A DNA stretch of 64,000 bases from the NCBI GenBank assembly GCA_963851295.1, contig CAWKOS010000003.1, positions 1 through 64,000 on the forward strand. The letters run 5' to 3'. Positions 29,885 to 40,445 of the stretch are shown one piece after another. This stretch comes from JAOPZW01 sp963851295. Its GTDB lineage: Bacteria; Actinomycetota; Thermoleophilia; Solirubrobacterales; Solirubrobacteraceae. The notes under the pieces are model-generated. The model did no database searches, was not told where the DNA came from, and saw only the letters and a program-made list of their open reading frames with translations. Each line of letters begins with the position of its first letter. Within the stretch, counting starts at the first letter, position 1. Both the position numbers and the translations under genes were made by a program.

Positions 29885-30475
29885 GTGGTGCGTGCGACGA
29901 TCGCGGGCGTGTCGACGGTCGCCCTGGGGACCCTGCGCTCGGGCGCGCCGCGCCGGGACTGGGCGCGGGCGGGCGAAGCGGCGGTCGTGCGCGCCGCGCA
30001 GCGGGGCTCGGCCGAGGCCTTCGCCGAGCTCTTCCGCCGCCACTGGCCGCGCGCGCACCGGGCGGCGTGGCTCGTCGTCCATGACGCGACGGCGGCCGAG
30101 GACGTCGCCCAGGAGGCCTTCCTCTCCGCGGTGCGCTCGCTGGACCGCTTCGACCGGCGCCGGCCCTTCGGCCCGTGGCTGCACCGGATCGTCGTCAACC
30201 GCGCGATCGACTACGCCCGCGCCCGTGAGCTGCGCCGCGAGGTCGCCGACGCGGGCGTCGAGCCCGCGGTGGTCGACGTGGCCGACGCCCCGGGTGACGA
30301 CGTCCTCGCCGCGCTCGCGGCCCTGCCCCCCGACCAGCGCGCGGTGATCGTCATGCGCCACCTCCTGGGCTTCACGCCCGGCGAGATCGCCACCGCGCTG
30401 GGGCTGCCGCGCGGGACCGTCAACTCGCGGCTGCGGCGCGGGCTGGATGGGCTGCAGGAGGCGGTGGAGCGGTGA
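29885..30475 (+). CDS. ECF-family RNA polymerase sigma factor
   Basis: About 196 residues. Region 2 is at about 45-110 (SAEAFAELFRRHWPRAHRAAW, then AEDVAQEAFLSAVRSL and LHRIVVNRAIDYAR) and region 4 at about 140-190 (LPPDQRAVIVMRHLLGFTPGEIATALGLPRGTVNSRL). The start is uncertain: GTG codons at 29885, 29888 and 29909 are all in frame. The stop overlaps the GTG of the next gene (GTGA), a membrane-anchored propeller protein that is the likely anti-sigma or signal receptor. Confidence 0.9.
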   Translation: MVRATIAGVSTVALGTLRSGAPRRDWARAGEAAVVRAAQRGSAEAFAELFRRHWPRAHRAAWLVVHDATAAEDVAQEAFLSAVRSLDRFDRRRPFGPWLHRIVVNRAIDYARARELRREVADAGVEPAVVDVADAPGDDVLAALAALPPDQRAVIVMRHLLGFTPGEIATALGLPRGTVNSRLRRGLDGLQEAVER

Positions 30476-31617
30476 GCGACCGCCTCGACCCGCTCGCTCC
30501 CCCCGACGCCGAGGGCGCCGAGCTGCGCGCGTGGGCGGTCGTGTCCGACGCCTACGCCTCCCGGCCCATGCGGGCGGCGCCGCGGTTTCGGCGGCGAGGG
30601 AGGGTGTTGGGGCTTGCCTTTGCGCTCGTGCTCTTGGCCGCGGCCGTCGCGGTCGCCGCGCAGCCGCCGCGCTGGGTGCGCGATGCGCTCGGCGAGGCGC
30701 CCGCGAAGCCGCCTCGCCCGCGGGCGTCGCTCGGGCCGCTGCCGGCGGGGCGGATGCTCGTCTCGTCGGCGCGCGGGACCTGGATCGTGCGCGGCGACGG
30801 GAGGCGGGTGCGCCTCGGGCCGTGGACGGCGGCGACCTGGTCGCCGCGCGGGCTCTTCGTGGGCGCGTGGCGCGGGCGCTCGCTGAGCGCCGTCGCGCCC
30901 GACGGGCGCATCGCGTGGACGCTCGCGGCGCGCGGGACCGTCCGCGACGCGACCTGGTCGCCCGACGGCTATCGCATCGCCTACCGCCGCGACGACGTGC
31001 TGGCGATCGTCGCGGGCGACGGCACCGGCGCGCGGATCCTCGCGCGGCCGGTGCGGCCCGTCGCCCCGGCGTGGCGGCCGGGCGCGCCGCACACGCTCGC
31101 CTGGGTCGGCGCGGGTGGGCGCGTCGTCGTCCGCGACGTGGACACGGGCGCGCTGGTCTGGCGCTCGGCCGGGTCCGTCGGGGCGGTCCGCGCGCTCTCG
31201 TGGTCGGCCGACGGCCGCCGCCTCGCCGCCCGCGGCGCGCATCGCCTCGCGATCCTCGACGTCCACGCCAACCGCGTGCGCCGGGTGCGCCTGCCCGCGC
31301 ACGCCACGGTCACTGCCTCCGCCTGGGCGCCGCGCGGGACGCGGCTGGCGCTGGCGCTTCGCGAGCGGGGCGTCTCCGGCGTGCTCGTCACCGCCTCCGC
31401 GCGCCTGCCGCGGCGCCCGACCTTCACCCTCAAGGGCACGCTCGCCTCGCTCGCCTGGTCCCCCGACGGCCGCCGCCTGCTCGTGCGCTGGTCGGAGGCC
31501 GATCAGTGGCTGCTGCTGCCGGCCGCGAGCGCCGCCCGCGCCCGCGTCACCGCGATCGCCGGCATCTCCCGCCGCTTCGGAGGGCCGCCCACCGTGCAGT
31601 CCTGGTGCTGCTCCTGA
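30472..31617 (+). CDS. Membrane-anchored beta-propeller protein, probable anti-sigma partner
   Basis: A 381-residue protein: a short cytoplasmic N-terminus (about 1-44), one membrane helix at about 45-63, then an extracytoplasmic domain. That domain contains repeated TolB/WD40-like blades with W-[ST]-P-[DR]-G motifs (ATWSPRG, ATWSPDG, LSWSADG, LAWSPDGRR). Its coupling to the ECF sigma gene by a GTGA overlap suggests an anti-sigma function, with the propeller as sensor. The classical zinc anti-sigma HxxxCxxC motif is absent, so the mode of sigma binding is not evident. Confidence 0.78.
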   Translation: MSDRLDPLAPPDAEGAELRAWAVVSDAYASRPMRAAPRFRRRGRVLGLAFALVLLAAAVAVAAQPPRWVRDALGEAPAKPPRPRASLGPLPAGRMLVSSARGTWIVRGDGRRVRLGPWTAATWSPRGLFVGAWRGRSLSAVAPDGRIAWTLAARGTVRDATWSPDGYRIAYRRDDVLAIVAGDGTGARILARPVRPVAPAWRPGAPHTLAWVGAGGRVVVRDVDTGALVWRSAGSVGAVRALSWSADGRRLAARGAHRLAILDVHANRVRRVRLPAHATVTASAWAPRGTRLALALRERGVSGVLVTASARLPRRPTFTLKGTLASLAWSPDGRRLLVRWSEADQWLLLPAASAARARVTAIAGISRRFGGPPTVQSWCCS

Positions 31618-31674
31618 GCCGAATCGTCACGAACCCCGTCCCACGCGACACGATTTCGCTGCCACGCTCGGCCC

Positions 31675-32581
31675 ATGCCGAGCGAACGACGAGTTCCAGA
31701 CCCCACACGTCTGGAAATCGTCGATCAGCGTCTGGCGGCGCTGGCCGAGCGCCAGCACGGCGTGGTGTCGGCGAGGCAGCTCGCTGCCCTGGGCCTGCCA
31801 CAGCGGGCCGTGTCGCATCGGGCGGCGGCCGGGCGGTTGCATCGGATCCACCGCGGCGTCTACGCCGTCGGGCATCGCGTGCTCACCGTCAACGGGCGCC
31901 GCATGGCCGCGGTGCTCGCCGCCGGGCCCGGCGCGGCGCTGAGCCACGCGTCGGCCGCGGCGCTCTGGGAGATCCGACCCACGAGCGCCACGCGAATCGA
32001 CGTCACCGTGCCCACGACAGGCGGGCGCGCGAAGCGGCCCGGGCTGAGGATCCACCGAACGCCGACCCTCGCAGACGACGAAGTCACGGAGCGCCAACGG
32101 ATCCGCGTCACCACCCCCGCGCGCACCCTCCTCGACCTCGCTTCCTCATTGCCTCGCCGCGCACTGGAGCGGGCGCTCGACGAAGCCGAGAGCCGCGACC
32201 TCTACGACCGACGAGCGCTGGAGGCTGTCACCAACGTCCACAAAGGCGAGCGCGGAGCGGCCGCGCTCAAGCAAGCGCTCGACACCGACGCAGAACCCGC
32301 CCTCACGAAGAGCGAGCTCGAGGAGCTCATGTTCACGCTGTGCGCCGACCACGGCCTCGAGCGGCCGCTCGTGAACCGCCGCGTCGCCGGCCTCGAGGTC
32401 GACTTCTTCTTCCCCGCCCGAAGGCTCGTCGTCGAGACCGACAGCTGGCGCCACCACAAGACCCGCCGCGCCTTCGAGCGCGACCGCGAGCGCGACGCGA
32501 TCCTCGCCCGAGCGGGCTGCCACACGCTGCGGTTCACCCACCGCCAGCTCACGAAGGAGCCGGCCATGGTGGCCGCCACGA

Positions 32582-32598
<17 letters not shown>
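31675..32598 (+). CDS. AbiEi-like N-domain fused to DUF559 nuclease-fold domain
   Basis: A 307-residue protein. Residues about 18-75 resemble the winged-helix of AbiEi-type antitoxins (QHGVVSARQLAALGLPQRAVSHRAAAGRLHRIHRGVYAVGH). Residues about 215-300 form a DUF559/Vsr-like PD-(D/E)xK fold with the core GLEVDFFFPARRLVVETDSW and a basic helix after it. The candidate metal residues are the Asp and the E-x-D. The family is common in high-GC actinobacteria and usually solitary. No AbiEii toxin gene is beside it. Its end overlaps the convergent ilvC by 17 bases. A defence role is possible but unproven. Confidence 0.8.
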
Positions 32599-33571
<973 letters not shown>

Positions 33572-34384
33572 GGGCGGCGGATCCTATCCCGGCGGCGCAG
33601 CTCGTACGTGACGGCGATGCCCGCTCCCACGAGCGTGACCAGGGCGATGATGTAGAGCCCGGCGACCATCACCGCGAGCAGCAGGAAGAGGCGGACGGCC
33701 GCGAATCCTGCGCCCGCGCCGAAGTAGAGGCCCACGATCGAGGGCACGGCCTGGATCGCGATCCCGGCCGGCACGGCGCCGAGCAGGCACGCCCGCCAGT
33801 TGGGCCGCGCGCGCGGCGCCCAGTGGTAGAGCAGGGCGAAGACGATGATCGAGCCGACCGTGTTGACGACGACGAGCAGCACCCCCGGCAGCGTGCGGCG
33901 GATGCCGAGCGCATCGGCGACGTCCCCGATGACGGGTGCGCCCGCGCTCGCCGCCAGGATCATGATCGCGATGCCCGCGCCCAGCGCCATGTTGCGCAGG
34001 CGCCCGGTGACGATGTCGTGGCGCTCGCACTCGAGGATGCGCGACTCGCAGCGCTCGATGACGCCGATGGCGCCCGACGTCGTCCACAGCATCGTGGCCA
34101 GCGCGAGGGCGAGCAGCAGCGGCGAGTTGTCGCGCGTGCCGAGCACGAGGTGGCGGATGTCGGTGTGCACGGCGTCGGGCAGGAAGCGGTTCAGGCCGTC
34201 GGCGACGTTGATCGCCGCCTCCGTGTTGGAGAGCAGCAGCGCCTCGAGCGCGGCGAGCCCCAGCGCCACCGGGGCCAGCGAGAGCACGAGGTAGTAGGTC
34301 AGCGCCGGGACGTCGTCGGCGATGCCCCTACCCCAGTAGAAGCCGAACGCCTTGCGGGCGACGCTGCGCGCGGACATGGGCTCG

Positions 34385-35224
34385 CTACGCGGCTGCCGCC
34401 GCAACGAGCGCCCGGGCGGGCGCCTCGAGCATGCCGTCGTCGCGCACGTAGGGGGAGTACCCCGCATCGACGAGATCACGCAGCTTGTAGTGGTCCGCGG
34501 GCGCCAGCCCCTGCACGACCTCGGCGGTCGTGATCGAGGTCTGCATGACGTGATCCCACCACGCGTCGAGGCTCGCGGCGCCCACCACGAGGTCCAGCCC
34601 GTGGACCTCGACGTCGTCGAAGCCCGCAGTCTCGAGCAGCTCGCGCACCGCGTCCTCGGACGCCAGCGCGAACGGCCCCGGCGCGTCGGGTACCGCGGTT
34701 GGGGCGAGCCCCTGCTCGACGAGCGCGTCGCGGAGCACCTTCATCCACGGGTTGCGGTCGAGGGTGTCCCACACGGCCAGCGCGACGCGTCCGCCGGGCT
34801 TGAGCACGCGCCGGGTCTCGCGCAGCGCCGCCTCGGGGTCGACGAGCAGCATGTAGCCGAAGCGGCAGAGCACGCCGTCCATCGTCGCAGTCGGCAGGTC
34901 AATCCACTCCGCCTGCATGGTTCGGAGTTCGACGTTCGTCGCCCCGACCTCCTCGGCGCGCTCGCGCGCGCCCTCGAGCATCTTCTCCGAGCCGTCGGTG
35001 ATGAGCACGCTGCCGCCGGGCAGGACGAGCTCGGCGGCGAGCAGCCCGGTGTCACCGAGGCCGGCTGCCAGCTCGAGGACGCGGTGGCCCGGCTGCGGGT
35101 GGATCGCCTCGACCAGCCACTGCGAGACCGGGACCATCGTGCGCTGGAAGTTCGCGCGCGTGGCCTTCCAGCCCGCGGCCATCCTGTCCCAGCGCGCGAG
35201 CAGCTCCTCGCGCTGGTCGCTCAT
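34385..35224 (-). CDS. Class I SAM-dependent methyltransferase
   Basis: A 279-residue methyltransferase with motif I VLELAAGLGDTGLLA (about 49-63), motif II LITDGSEKML, the acidic post-II Glu in AEWIDLP, motif IV DGVLCRFGYMLLVD and GGRVALAVWD. The ATG at 35224 overlaps the menE stop (ATGA), so it is made together with a menaquinone enzyme. A role as the quinone C-methyltransferase (MenG/UbiE) is a fair guess, but the UbiE N-terminal signature is missing, so I leave it generic. Confidence 0.88.
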   Translation of the reverse strand: MSDQREELLARWDRMAAGWKATRANFQRTMVPVSQWLVEAIHPQPGHRVLELAAGLGDTGLLAAELVLPGGSVLITDGSEKMLEGARERAEEVGATNVELRTMQAEWIDLPTATMDGVLCRFGYMLLVDPEAALRETRRVLKPGGRVALAVWDTLDRNPWMKVLRDALVEQGLAPTAVPDAPGPFALASEDAVRELLETAGFDDVEVHGLDLVVGAASLDAWWDHVMQTSITTAEVVQGLAPADHYKLRDLVDAGYSPYVRDDGMLEAPARALVAAAAA

Positions 35225-36483
35225 CGCAGGTCCTTGCGGGCGAGCTTGCCCGAGGCGGTGCGCGGCAGCGCCGCGGTGAAGGCGATCTCCTTGGGCACCT
35301 TGAACGACGCGAGCCGCGACGCGCACCACGCGCGCAGCTCGTCGGCCTCCAGGTCGGGGTCGGCGACCACGGTGGCGACGACCGCCTCGCCCCAGTCGGG
35401 GTGCTCGCGGCCGTGGACGGCGGCCTCGAGCACGTCGGGATGCGCCTCGAGCACGGCCTCGACCTCGGCGGGCGCGACGTTCTCGCCGCCGGAGATGATC
35501 GTGTCGGCCTTGCGCCCCACGACGCGCAGCCCGCGGTCGCTGCGCCACTCCCCCAGGTCGCCCGTGGCGAGCACGGGCCCCGAGCCCGGGGCCACCGTCG
35601 GCCCGCTGACGAGGATCTCGCCGTCGGCGGCCATCCGCACCTTCGTGCAGAAGAGCGGCGCGCCGAGCGTCGTGACCTGCGAGCACGCCTCCGTGAGCCC
35701 GTAGGTCGACGCGACCGGGACCCCGGCGGCAGCCGCGCGGCCCTGCAGCGCCGTGGTCGCGGGCGCGCCGCCGAGCAGCGCCCAGCGCAGGGCGTGGGGC
35801 TCGCGCAGCCCGGCGTCGAGCAGGCGCTGCAGCGTGGTCGGCACGAGCGAGACCATCGTCGGTGCCTCTTGCCCCATGAGCGCGTCGACGACGCGGTCGG
35901 TGTCGAAGCGCTCGCGCACGAGCGCCGTCGTGCCGTAGATCGCCGAGCGCATGACGATCGACAGCCCGCCCACGTGCGAGAGCGGCAGGGCGCACAGCCA
36001 GCGCTCGCCCGGATCCAGGCCGAGCGCCACCGCCGAGCCCAGCGCGCTCCACAGCCAGTTGCCGTACGTGAGCTCGACGGCCTTCGGGGCGCCGCTCGTG
36101 CCCGAGGTGTACACGACGATCGCCGGGGCGCCGAGGTCGTGGCGGTCGCGCAGGCGCGCCTCGGAGGCAGGGGTGCCGATCACGGCCCCGTCGATGACCT
36201 CCGCCGCCCCCTCGGTGACCCGCGCGCGCTCGCGCGCCCCCAGGCGCGTGTCGACCGGGACGGCGACCGCGCCCAGGCGCAGGATCGCGTGCAGGGCGAT
36301 GCAGAACGCCTCGCCGGGCGCCAGCGCGATCGCGACGCGGTCGCGCGCGCGGACCCCGCGGCCGACCAGCCGGCGGGCCGTGGCATCGACCTCGCCGAGC
36401 AGCTCGGCGTAGGTGAGCGCGTTGACGGCGGGGCGATCGGGATGGCGCTCCGCCGCTCGCGGCAGCCAGGCGTCCACGAGCAC
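35221..36483 (-). CDS. menE: o-Succinylbenzoate-CoA ligase
   Basis: Adenylate-forming enzyme activating o-succinylbenzoate for menaquinone synthesis. The protein has 420 residues, short for acyl-CoA ligases and typical of MenE. The P-loop is IVVYTSGTSGAPKAVELT. Also visible are ALPLSHVGGLSIVMRS, the adenylate block STYGLTEACSQV, LATGDLGEWRSDRGLRVVGR, the hinge lysine ISGGENVAPAEVEAVL and the catalytic lysine in LPRTASGKLARKDL. MenE rather than another ligase is supported by menB, menA, menC and menD close by. The GTG start at 36483 is uncertain; no clear Shine-Dalgarno is seen. It diverges from the MetE-like gene. Confidence 0.92.
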   Translation of the reverse strand: MLVDAWLPRAAERHPDRPAVNALTYAELLGEVDATARRLVGRGVRARDRVAIALAPGEAFCIALHAILRLGAVAVPVDTRLGARERARVTEGAAEVIDGAVIGTPASEARLRDRHDLGAPAIVVYTSGTSGAPKAVELTYGNWLWSALGSAVALGLDPGERWLCALPLSHVGGLSIVMRSAIYGTTALVRERFDTDRVVDALMGQEAPTMVSLVPTTLQRLLDAGLREPHALRWALLGGAPATTALQGRAAAAGVPVASTYGLTEACSQVTTLGAPLFCTKVRMAADGEILVSGPTVAPGSGPVLATGDLGEWRSDRGLRVVGRKADTIISGGENVAPAEVEAVLEAHPDVLEAAVHGREHPDWGEAVVATVVADPDLEADELRAWCASRLASFKVPKEIAFTAALPRTASGKLARKDLR

Positions 36484-36555
36484 GGAGGGGAACGTAGCGG
36501 TACTGGGCGTCCGCCGACCGCCCGGTCCCGTTGCGCAGCTATCAGGCTTCCTGAG

Positions 36556-37674
36556 ATGATCGGGCCCGTGAGCGCCCACCGCCACCCCGCCCGCGCCGAG
36601 GTCGTCGGGAGCCTGCTGCGCCCGCGCCACCTGCTCGAAGCGCTGGCCACGGGCGACGGGGCGGCCGACGGGGTCGTCGACGCCGAGGTGCGCGCGGCCG
36701 TCGAGCGCCAGATCGACCTCGGCCTCGACGTCGTCACCGACGGCGAGTTCGGCCGCGCGGCCTTCACGAACTCCTTCTACGACGCCGTCGAGGGGATCGA
36801 GCCCAGCCCGGTGCCCGTGCGCTTCCGCAACGCCGCGGGCGACAAGGTCCTCTTCAACGGCGTGCCGCGGATCGCCGGGCGCCTGCGCAAGGTCGCCAGC
36901 CCGCTCGTGGCCGAGGCCGACCGCCTGCGCTCGATCACCGACCACCCCTTCAAGGTCACCCTCCCCGCGGCGTCGTGGTTCCTGCCCGCCGCCTTCTTCG
37001 AGAAGGGCGTCACCGACCGCTTCTACGACTCGCACGAGGAGCTGCTCGAGGACACGCTCGCGATCCAGCGCGAGCTCATCGGCGAGGCGATCGGCGCCGG
37101 CGCGCGCTACGTGCAGCTCGACTTCCCCAACTACGTCCAGCTCGTCGACGAGGGCGCGCGCGAGTACGCGATCCGCCGCCAGGGCATCGATCCCAACGAC
37201 TTCCTCGACAAGGCGATCGAGCTCGATCGCCGCGTCATCGAGGGCTTCCCCGACGACGTCACCTTCGGCCTGCACATCTGCCGCGGCAACTACCGCTCGA
37301 TGTGGATCTACCAGGGCTCGCTGGAGCCCGTGGCCGACCGGATCTTCAACGAGCTGCCCTACGACGTCTTCCTCATCGAGTGGGACGAGCCCGAGCGTTC
37401 GGGCGACTACGGCGCGCTGCGCCACCTGCCCCCCGGCCCGACCGTCGCCCTCGGCATCGTCTCGAGCAAGCACCCGCCGGTCGAGACGCGCGAGCAGCTC
37501 CTGCGCGAGATCGAGCGCGCCTCGCGCCACGCCGACGTGGGCCAGCTCGCGATCAGCCCGCAATGCGGCTTCGCCTCGGTCTCGATCGGCAACGAGCTGT
37601 CGGTCGGCCACCAGTGGGCCAAGCTCGAGGTGGTCGCGCGCACGGCCGACGAGGTCTGGGGACCGGCGGGCTGA
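36556..37674 (+). CDS. MetE-like (cobalamin-independent methionine synthase family) protein
   Basis: A 372-residue protein equal to the C-terminal half of MetE. It has the start HPARAEVVGSLLRP and DVVTDGEFGRAAF. The zinc ligands HxC and C are in GLHICRGNYRSMW and SPQCGFASV. The short family lacks the N-terminal folate-binding half, so a methyl donor other than 5-methyl-THF polyglutamate, or an unrelated substrate, is likely. It sits between menE (divergent) and menB (31 bases downstream, same strand). No SAM or B12 riboswitch is visible in the 72-base upstream gap. Confidence 0.88.
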   Translation: MIGPVSAHRHPARAEVVGSLLRPRHLLEALATGDGAADGVVDAEVRAAVERQIDLGLDVVTDGEFGRAAFTNSFYDAVEGIEPSPVPVRFRNAAGDKVLFNGVPRIAGRLRKVASPLVAEADRLRSITDHPFKVTLPAASWFLPAAFFEKGVTDRFYDSHEELLEDTLAIQRELIGEAIGAGARYVQLDFPNYVQLVDEGAREYAIRRQGIDPNDFLDKAIELDRRVIEGFPDDVTFGLHICRGNYRSMWIYQGSLEPVADRIFNELPYDVFLIEWDEPERSGDYGALRHLPPGPTVALGIVSSKHPPVETREQLLREIERASRHADVGQLAISPQCGFASVSIGNELSVGHQWAKLEVVARTADEVWGPAG

Positions 37675-37705
37675 CGCGCGGCGGGCTTCACTAGCCTGCC
37701 GGGCC

Positions 37706-38533
37706 ATGGCCGTGACGTGGGCGCCGGGCGCCGAGTACGAGGACATCCGCTACGAGCTCAGCGGCGACGGGATCGCGAAGATCACGATCGACCGCCCCGA
37801 GGTCCGCAACGCCTTCCGCCCGCAGACCGTCGTCGAGCTCGCCGGCGCCTTCGAGCGCGCGCGGGAGGACCCGTCGGTCGGCGTGATCATCCTCACCGGC
37901 GAGGGGCCGCTCGCCTTCTGCTCGGGCGGCGATCAGCGCGTCCGCGGCGACCAGGGCTACGAGAGCGAGCCGGGCAGCGGCGTCGGGCGCTTCCACGTCA
38001 CCGACCTGCACGTCCAGATCCGCCGCCTGCCCAAGCCCGTGGTGGCGATGGTCGCGGGCTACGCGGTCGGCGGCGGCCACGTCCTGCACCTCGTGTGCGA
38101 CCTGACCATCGCCGCCGACAACGCGCGCTTCGGCCAGACCGGCCCGCGCGTGGGCTCATGGGACGGCGGCTTCGGCGCCTCGCTCCTGCGCGACCTCATC
38201 GGCACCAAGCGGGCGAAGGAGGTCTGGCTGCTGTGCCGCCAGTACGACGCGCAGCAGGCGCTCGCGATGGGGCTGGTCAACGCCGTCGTCCCCCTCGACC
38301 GCCTGGAGGAGGAGACCGTCCAGTGGTGCCGCGAGATGCTCGCCCTCTCCCCCTTCGCCCTGCGCCTGGTCAAGGCGAGCTTCCACGCGCACGAGGACGG
38401 CTACGCCGGCATCCAGCAGCTCGCCCACGACACCAACCTGCTCTTCTACGCCTCCGACGAGGCACGCGAGGGCCGCGAGGCCTACAAGGCCAAGCGCGCC
38501 CCCGACTTCTCGAAGTTCCCGCGCCGGCCGTAG
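37706..38533 (+). CDS. menB: 1,4-dihydroxy-2-naphthoyl-CoA synthase
   Basis: Crotonase-family enzyme that closes the naphthoquinone ring from o-succinylbenzoyl-CoA, 275 residues. MenB marks are FRPQTVVEL, AFCSGGDQRVRGDQGYE, the oxyanion-hole block AGYAVGGGHVLHLVCDLTIA, the active-site loop GQTGPRVGSWDGGFG and the C-terminal LLFYASDEAREGREAYKAKRAPDFSKFPR. These separate it from plain enoyl-CoA hydratases. It is followed by menA after 8 bases. Confidence 0.97.
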   Translation: MAVTWAPGAEYEDIRYELSGDGIAKITIDRPEVRNAFRPQTVVELAGAFERAREDPSVGVIILTGEGPLAFCSGGDQRVRGDQGYESEPGSGVGRFHVTDLHVQIRRLPKPVVAMVAGYAVGGGHVLHLVCDLTIAADNARFGQTGPRVGSWDGGFGASLLRDLIGTKRAKEVWLLCRQYDAQQALAMGLVNAVVPLDRLEEETVQWCREMLALSPFALRLVKASFHAHEDGYAGIQQLAHDTNLLFYASDEAREGREAYKAKRAPDFSKFPRRP

Positions 38534-38541
38534 GCGATTCC

Positions 38542-39432
38542 GTGGCGAGCGTCTCGAGCATCCGGATCTGGGTCATGGCCGCGCGCGTGCGTACGCTGCC
38601 GGCCGCCGTCGCCCCCGTGCTCGTGGGCACGGCGCTGTCGGCCACCGAGCGCGACCTGCGCGTCGGCGGCTTCGTCGCCGCGCTGCTCGGCGCGATCTTC
38701 ATCCAGGTCGGCACGAACCTCTCCAACGACTACTCCGACGCGCGCCGCGGCGCCGACGCCGAGGACCGCCTCGGTCCCGTGCGCGTGACCGCCGGCGGGC
38801 TCGTGCCGCCGCGCCAGGTGCTCGTCGCCACCTACGTCTCCTTCGGCCTCGCCGTCCTCTGCGGCGTGTACCTGGTGTGGCTCGCCGGCCCGATCCTGCT
38901 CGCGATCGGCGCGGCCTCGATCCTCGCCGGCGTCCTCTACACCGGCGGCCCGCGCCCGTACGGCTACGAGGGACTCGGCGAGGTCTTCGTCTTCCTCTTC
39001 TTCGGCCTCGTCGCGGTGACCGGCTCCTACTACGTCCAGGCCGAGCAGGTGACCTGGGAGGCGTTCGTCCTCGCCGTCCCGGTCGGGCTGCTCGCGAGCT
39101 CGATCCTGGTCGTCAACAACGTCCGCGACCTCGAGTCCGACCGGCGCGCCGGGAAGCGGACCCTGGCCGTACGACTCGGTCGCGAGCGCGCGCGTACCCT
39201 GTACGGGCTCATGGTCTACGGCGCCTTCGTCAGCGCGCCGGTGCCCTGGGTGGCAGGGGCGCTGTCGGCGTGGCTGCTCCTGCCCCTGGTGCTCCTGCCC
39301 GTGGCCGTCACGCTCGTGCGCATCGTGCGCCGACACGCCGACGGTCCGACCCTCAACCAGGCCCTCGCGCGGACCGGGATGCTCCAGCTCGCCTTCTGCG
39401 TGCTGCTGGCGGCTGGGCTGCTGCTGAGCTGA
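38542..39432 (+). CDS. menA: 1,4-dihydroxy-2-naphthoate polyprenyltransferase
   Basis: Integral membrane prenyltransferase adding the isoprenoid tail, 296 residues with eight to nine helices. The first Asp-rich motif is NLSNDYSDARRGAD (about 59-72) and the second NNVRDLESDRRAGKRT (about 193-208), which bind the prenyl diphosphate through Mg2+. WVMAARVRTLPAAVAPVLVG at the N-terminus is the MenA-type start. The GTG at 38542 is used because it lies 8 bases after the menB stop. The stop shares a base with the menC ATG (TGATG). Confidence 0.96.
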   Translation: MASVSSIRIWVMAARVRTLPAAVAPVLVGTALSATERDLRVGGFVAALLGAIFIQVGTNLSNDYSDARRGADAEDRLGPVRVTAGGLVPPRQVLVATYVSFGLAVLCGVYLVWLAGPILLAIGAASILAGVLYTGGPRPYGYEGLGEVFVFLFFGLVAVTGSYYVQAEQVTWEAFVLAVPVGLLASSILVVNNVRDLESDRRAGKRTLAVRLGRERARTLYGLMVYGAFVSAPVPWVAGALSAWLLLPLVLLPVAVTLVRIVRRHADGPTLNQALARTGMLQLAFCVLLAAGLLLS

Positions 39433-40445
39433 TGGACGTCCGCGTCGCCACCGTCACGCTCACCTTCGCCGACCCGATGCCGACCGCGTTCGGCACCCTG
39501 CGCAAGCGCGAGCTGCTCATGCTGCGCCTGCGCGACACCGACGGCACCGTCGGCTGGGGCGAGGCGGCGCCGCTGGAGCCCTACGACGGGATCTCGCCCG
39601 GCAAGGTCCGCGCCGCCTTCGAGGCCTACGAGGCGATCCTGCGCGACGGCGACGGCAACCCGGCCGCCGACCTGCTCGAGCGCTGCCGGATCGTGGCCGA
39701 CGTGCCGCAGGCGCTGGCGGCCGTCGACCTCGCCCTCTGGGACCTCGCCGGCAACCGCGAGGGCAAGCCGGTCTCCGAGCTGATCGCCGACAACCCCGAC
39801 ACCGAGGTGCGCGTCAACGCGACGATCCCCGCCGAGGACCGCGCCCGTGCCGCCGAGCAGGCGGCCGCCGCCGCGCGCGCCGGCTACACCTGCGTCAAGG
39901 TCAAGGTCGGCATCGGCGACGACGCCGGCCGGGTGGCGGCCGTGCGCGCCGCGGCCGGCCCCGAGATGGAGCTGCGCCTCGACGCCAACGGTGCGTGGGG
40001 CGTCGACGAGGCGGTCGCCGCCATCGAGGCGCTCGCGCCCGCCGGGCTCGAGCTCGTCGAGGAGCCCGTCCACGGCGTCAAGGCCATGCGCGAGGTGCGC
40101 GACCGCGTGCCGGTGCGGGTGGCGATGGACGAGACGGCCGGCCAGCCCGGCTCGCTGACCGCCAAGGTCGCCGACGCCGTGTGCCTGAAGGTCTCGCGCT
40201 GCGGCGGGATCTCGCGGCTGCTGGCCCAGGCCGCGCTCGTGCGTGCCTCGGGCGCCGACGTCTACCTCGCCTCGACCTTCGACGGCCCGCTCGGGATCGC
40301 GGCCGCCGTGCACTGCGCCGCCGCGCTGAAGACGACGGCCGCCTGCGGCCTGGGCACGCTCGAGCTCTTCGCCGACGAGCTCACCGTCCTGCCGGTCGAG
40401 CACGGCGTCATCGCGGTGCCCGAGCAGCCCGGGCTCGGCGTCTAG
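39432..40445 (+). CDS. menC: o-Succinylbenzoate synthase
   Basis: Enolase-superfamily dehydratase, 337 residues. The capping domain is followed by a barrel with the catalytic KVKVG pair near residue 158, metal ligands in RLDANGAW, EEPVHG and MDETAG, and the second catalytic lysine in VCLKVSRCGG. The family also contains N-acylamino acid racemases and dipeptide epimerases; the surrounding men genes decide for MenC. It overlaps menA by one base. Its last 38 bases are shared with the end of the convergent menH frame. Confidence 0.93.
   Translation: MDVRVATVTLTFADPMPTAFGTLRKRELLMLRLRDTDGTVGWGEAAPLEPYDGISPGKVRAAFEAYEAILRDGDGNPAADLLERCRIVADVPQALAAVDLALWDLAGNREGKPVSELIADNPDTEVRVNATIPAEDRARAAEQAAAAARAGYTCVKVKVGIGDDAGRVAAVRAAAGPEMELRLDANGAWGVDEAVAAIEALAPAGLELVEEPVHGVKAMREVRDRVPVRVAMDETAGQPGSLTAKVADAVCLKVSRCGGISRLLAQAALVRASGADVYLASTFDGPLGIAAAVHCAAALKTTAACGLGTLELFADELTVLPVEHGVIAVPEQPGLGV

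Noticed and set aside
36556..37674. Authentic MetE methionine synthase
   Set aside because: At 372 residues it has only the C-terminal catalytic half; the N-terminal folate-binding half of true MetE is missing.
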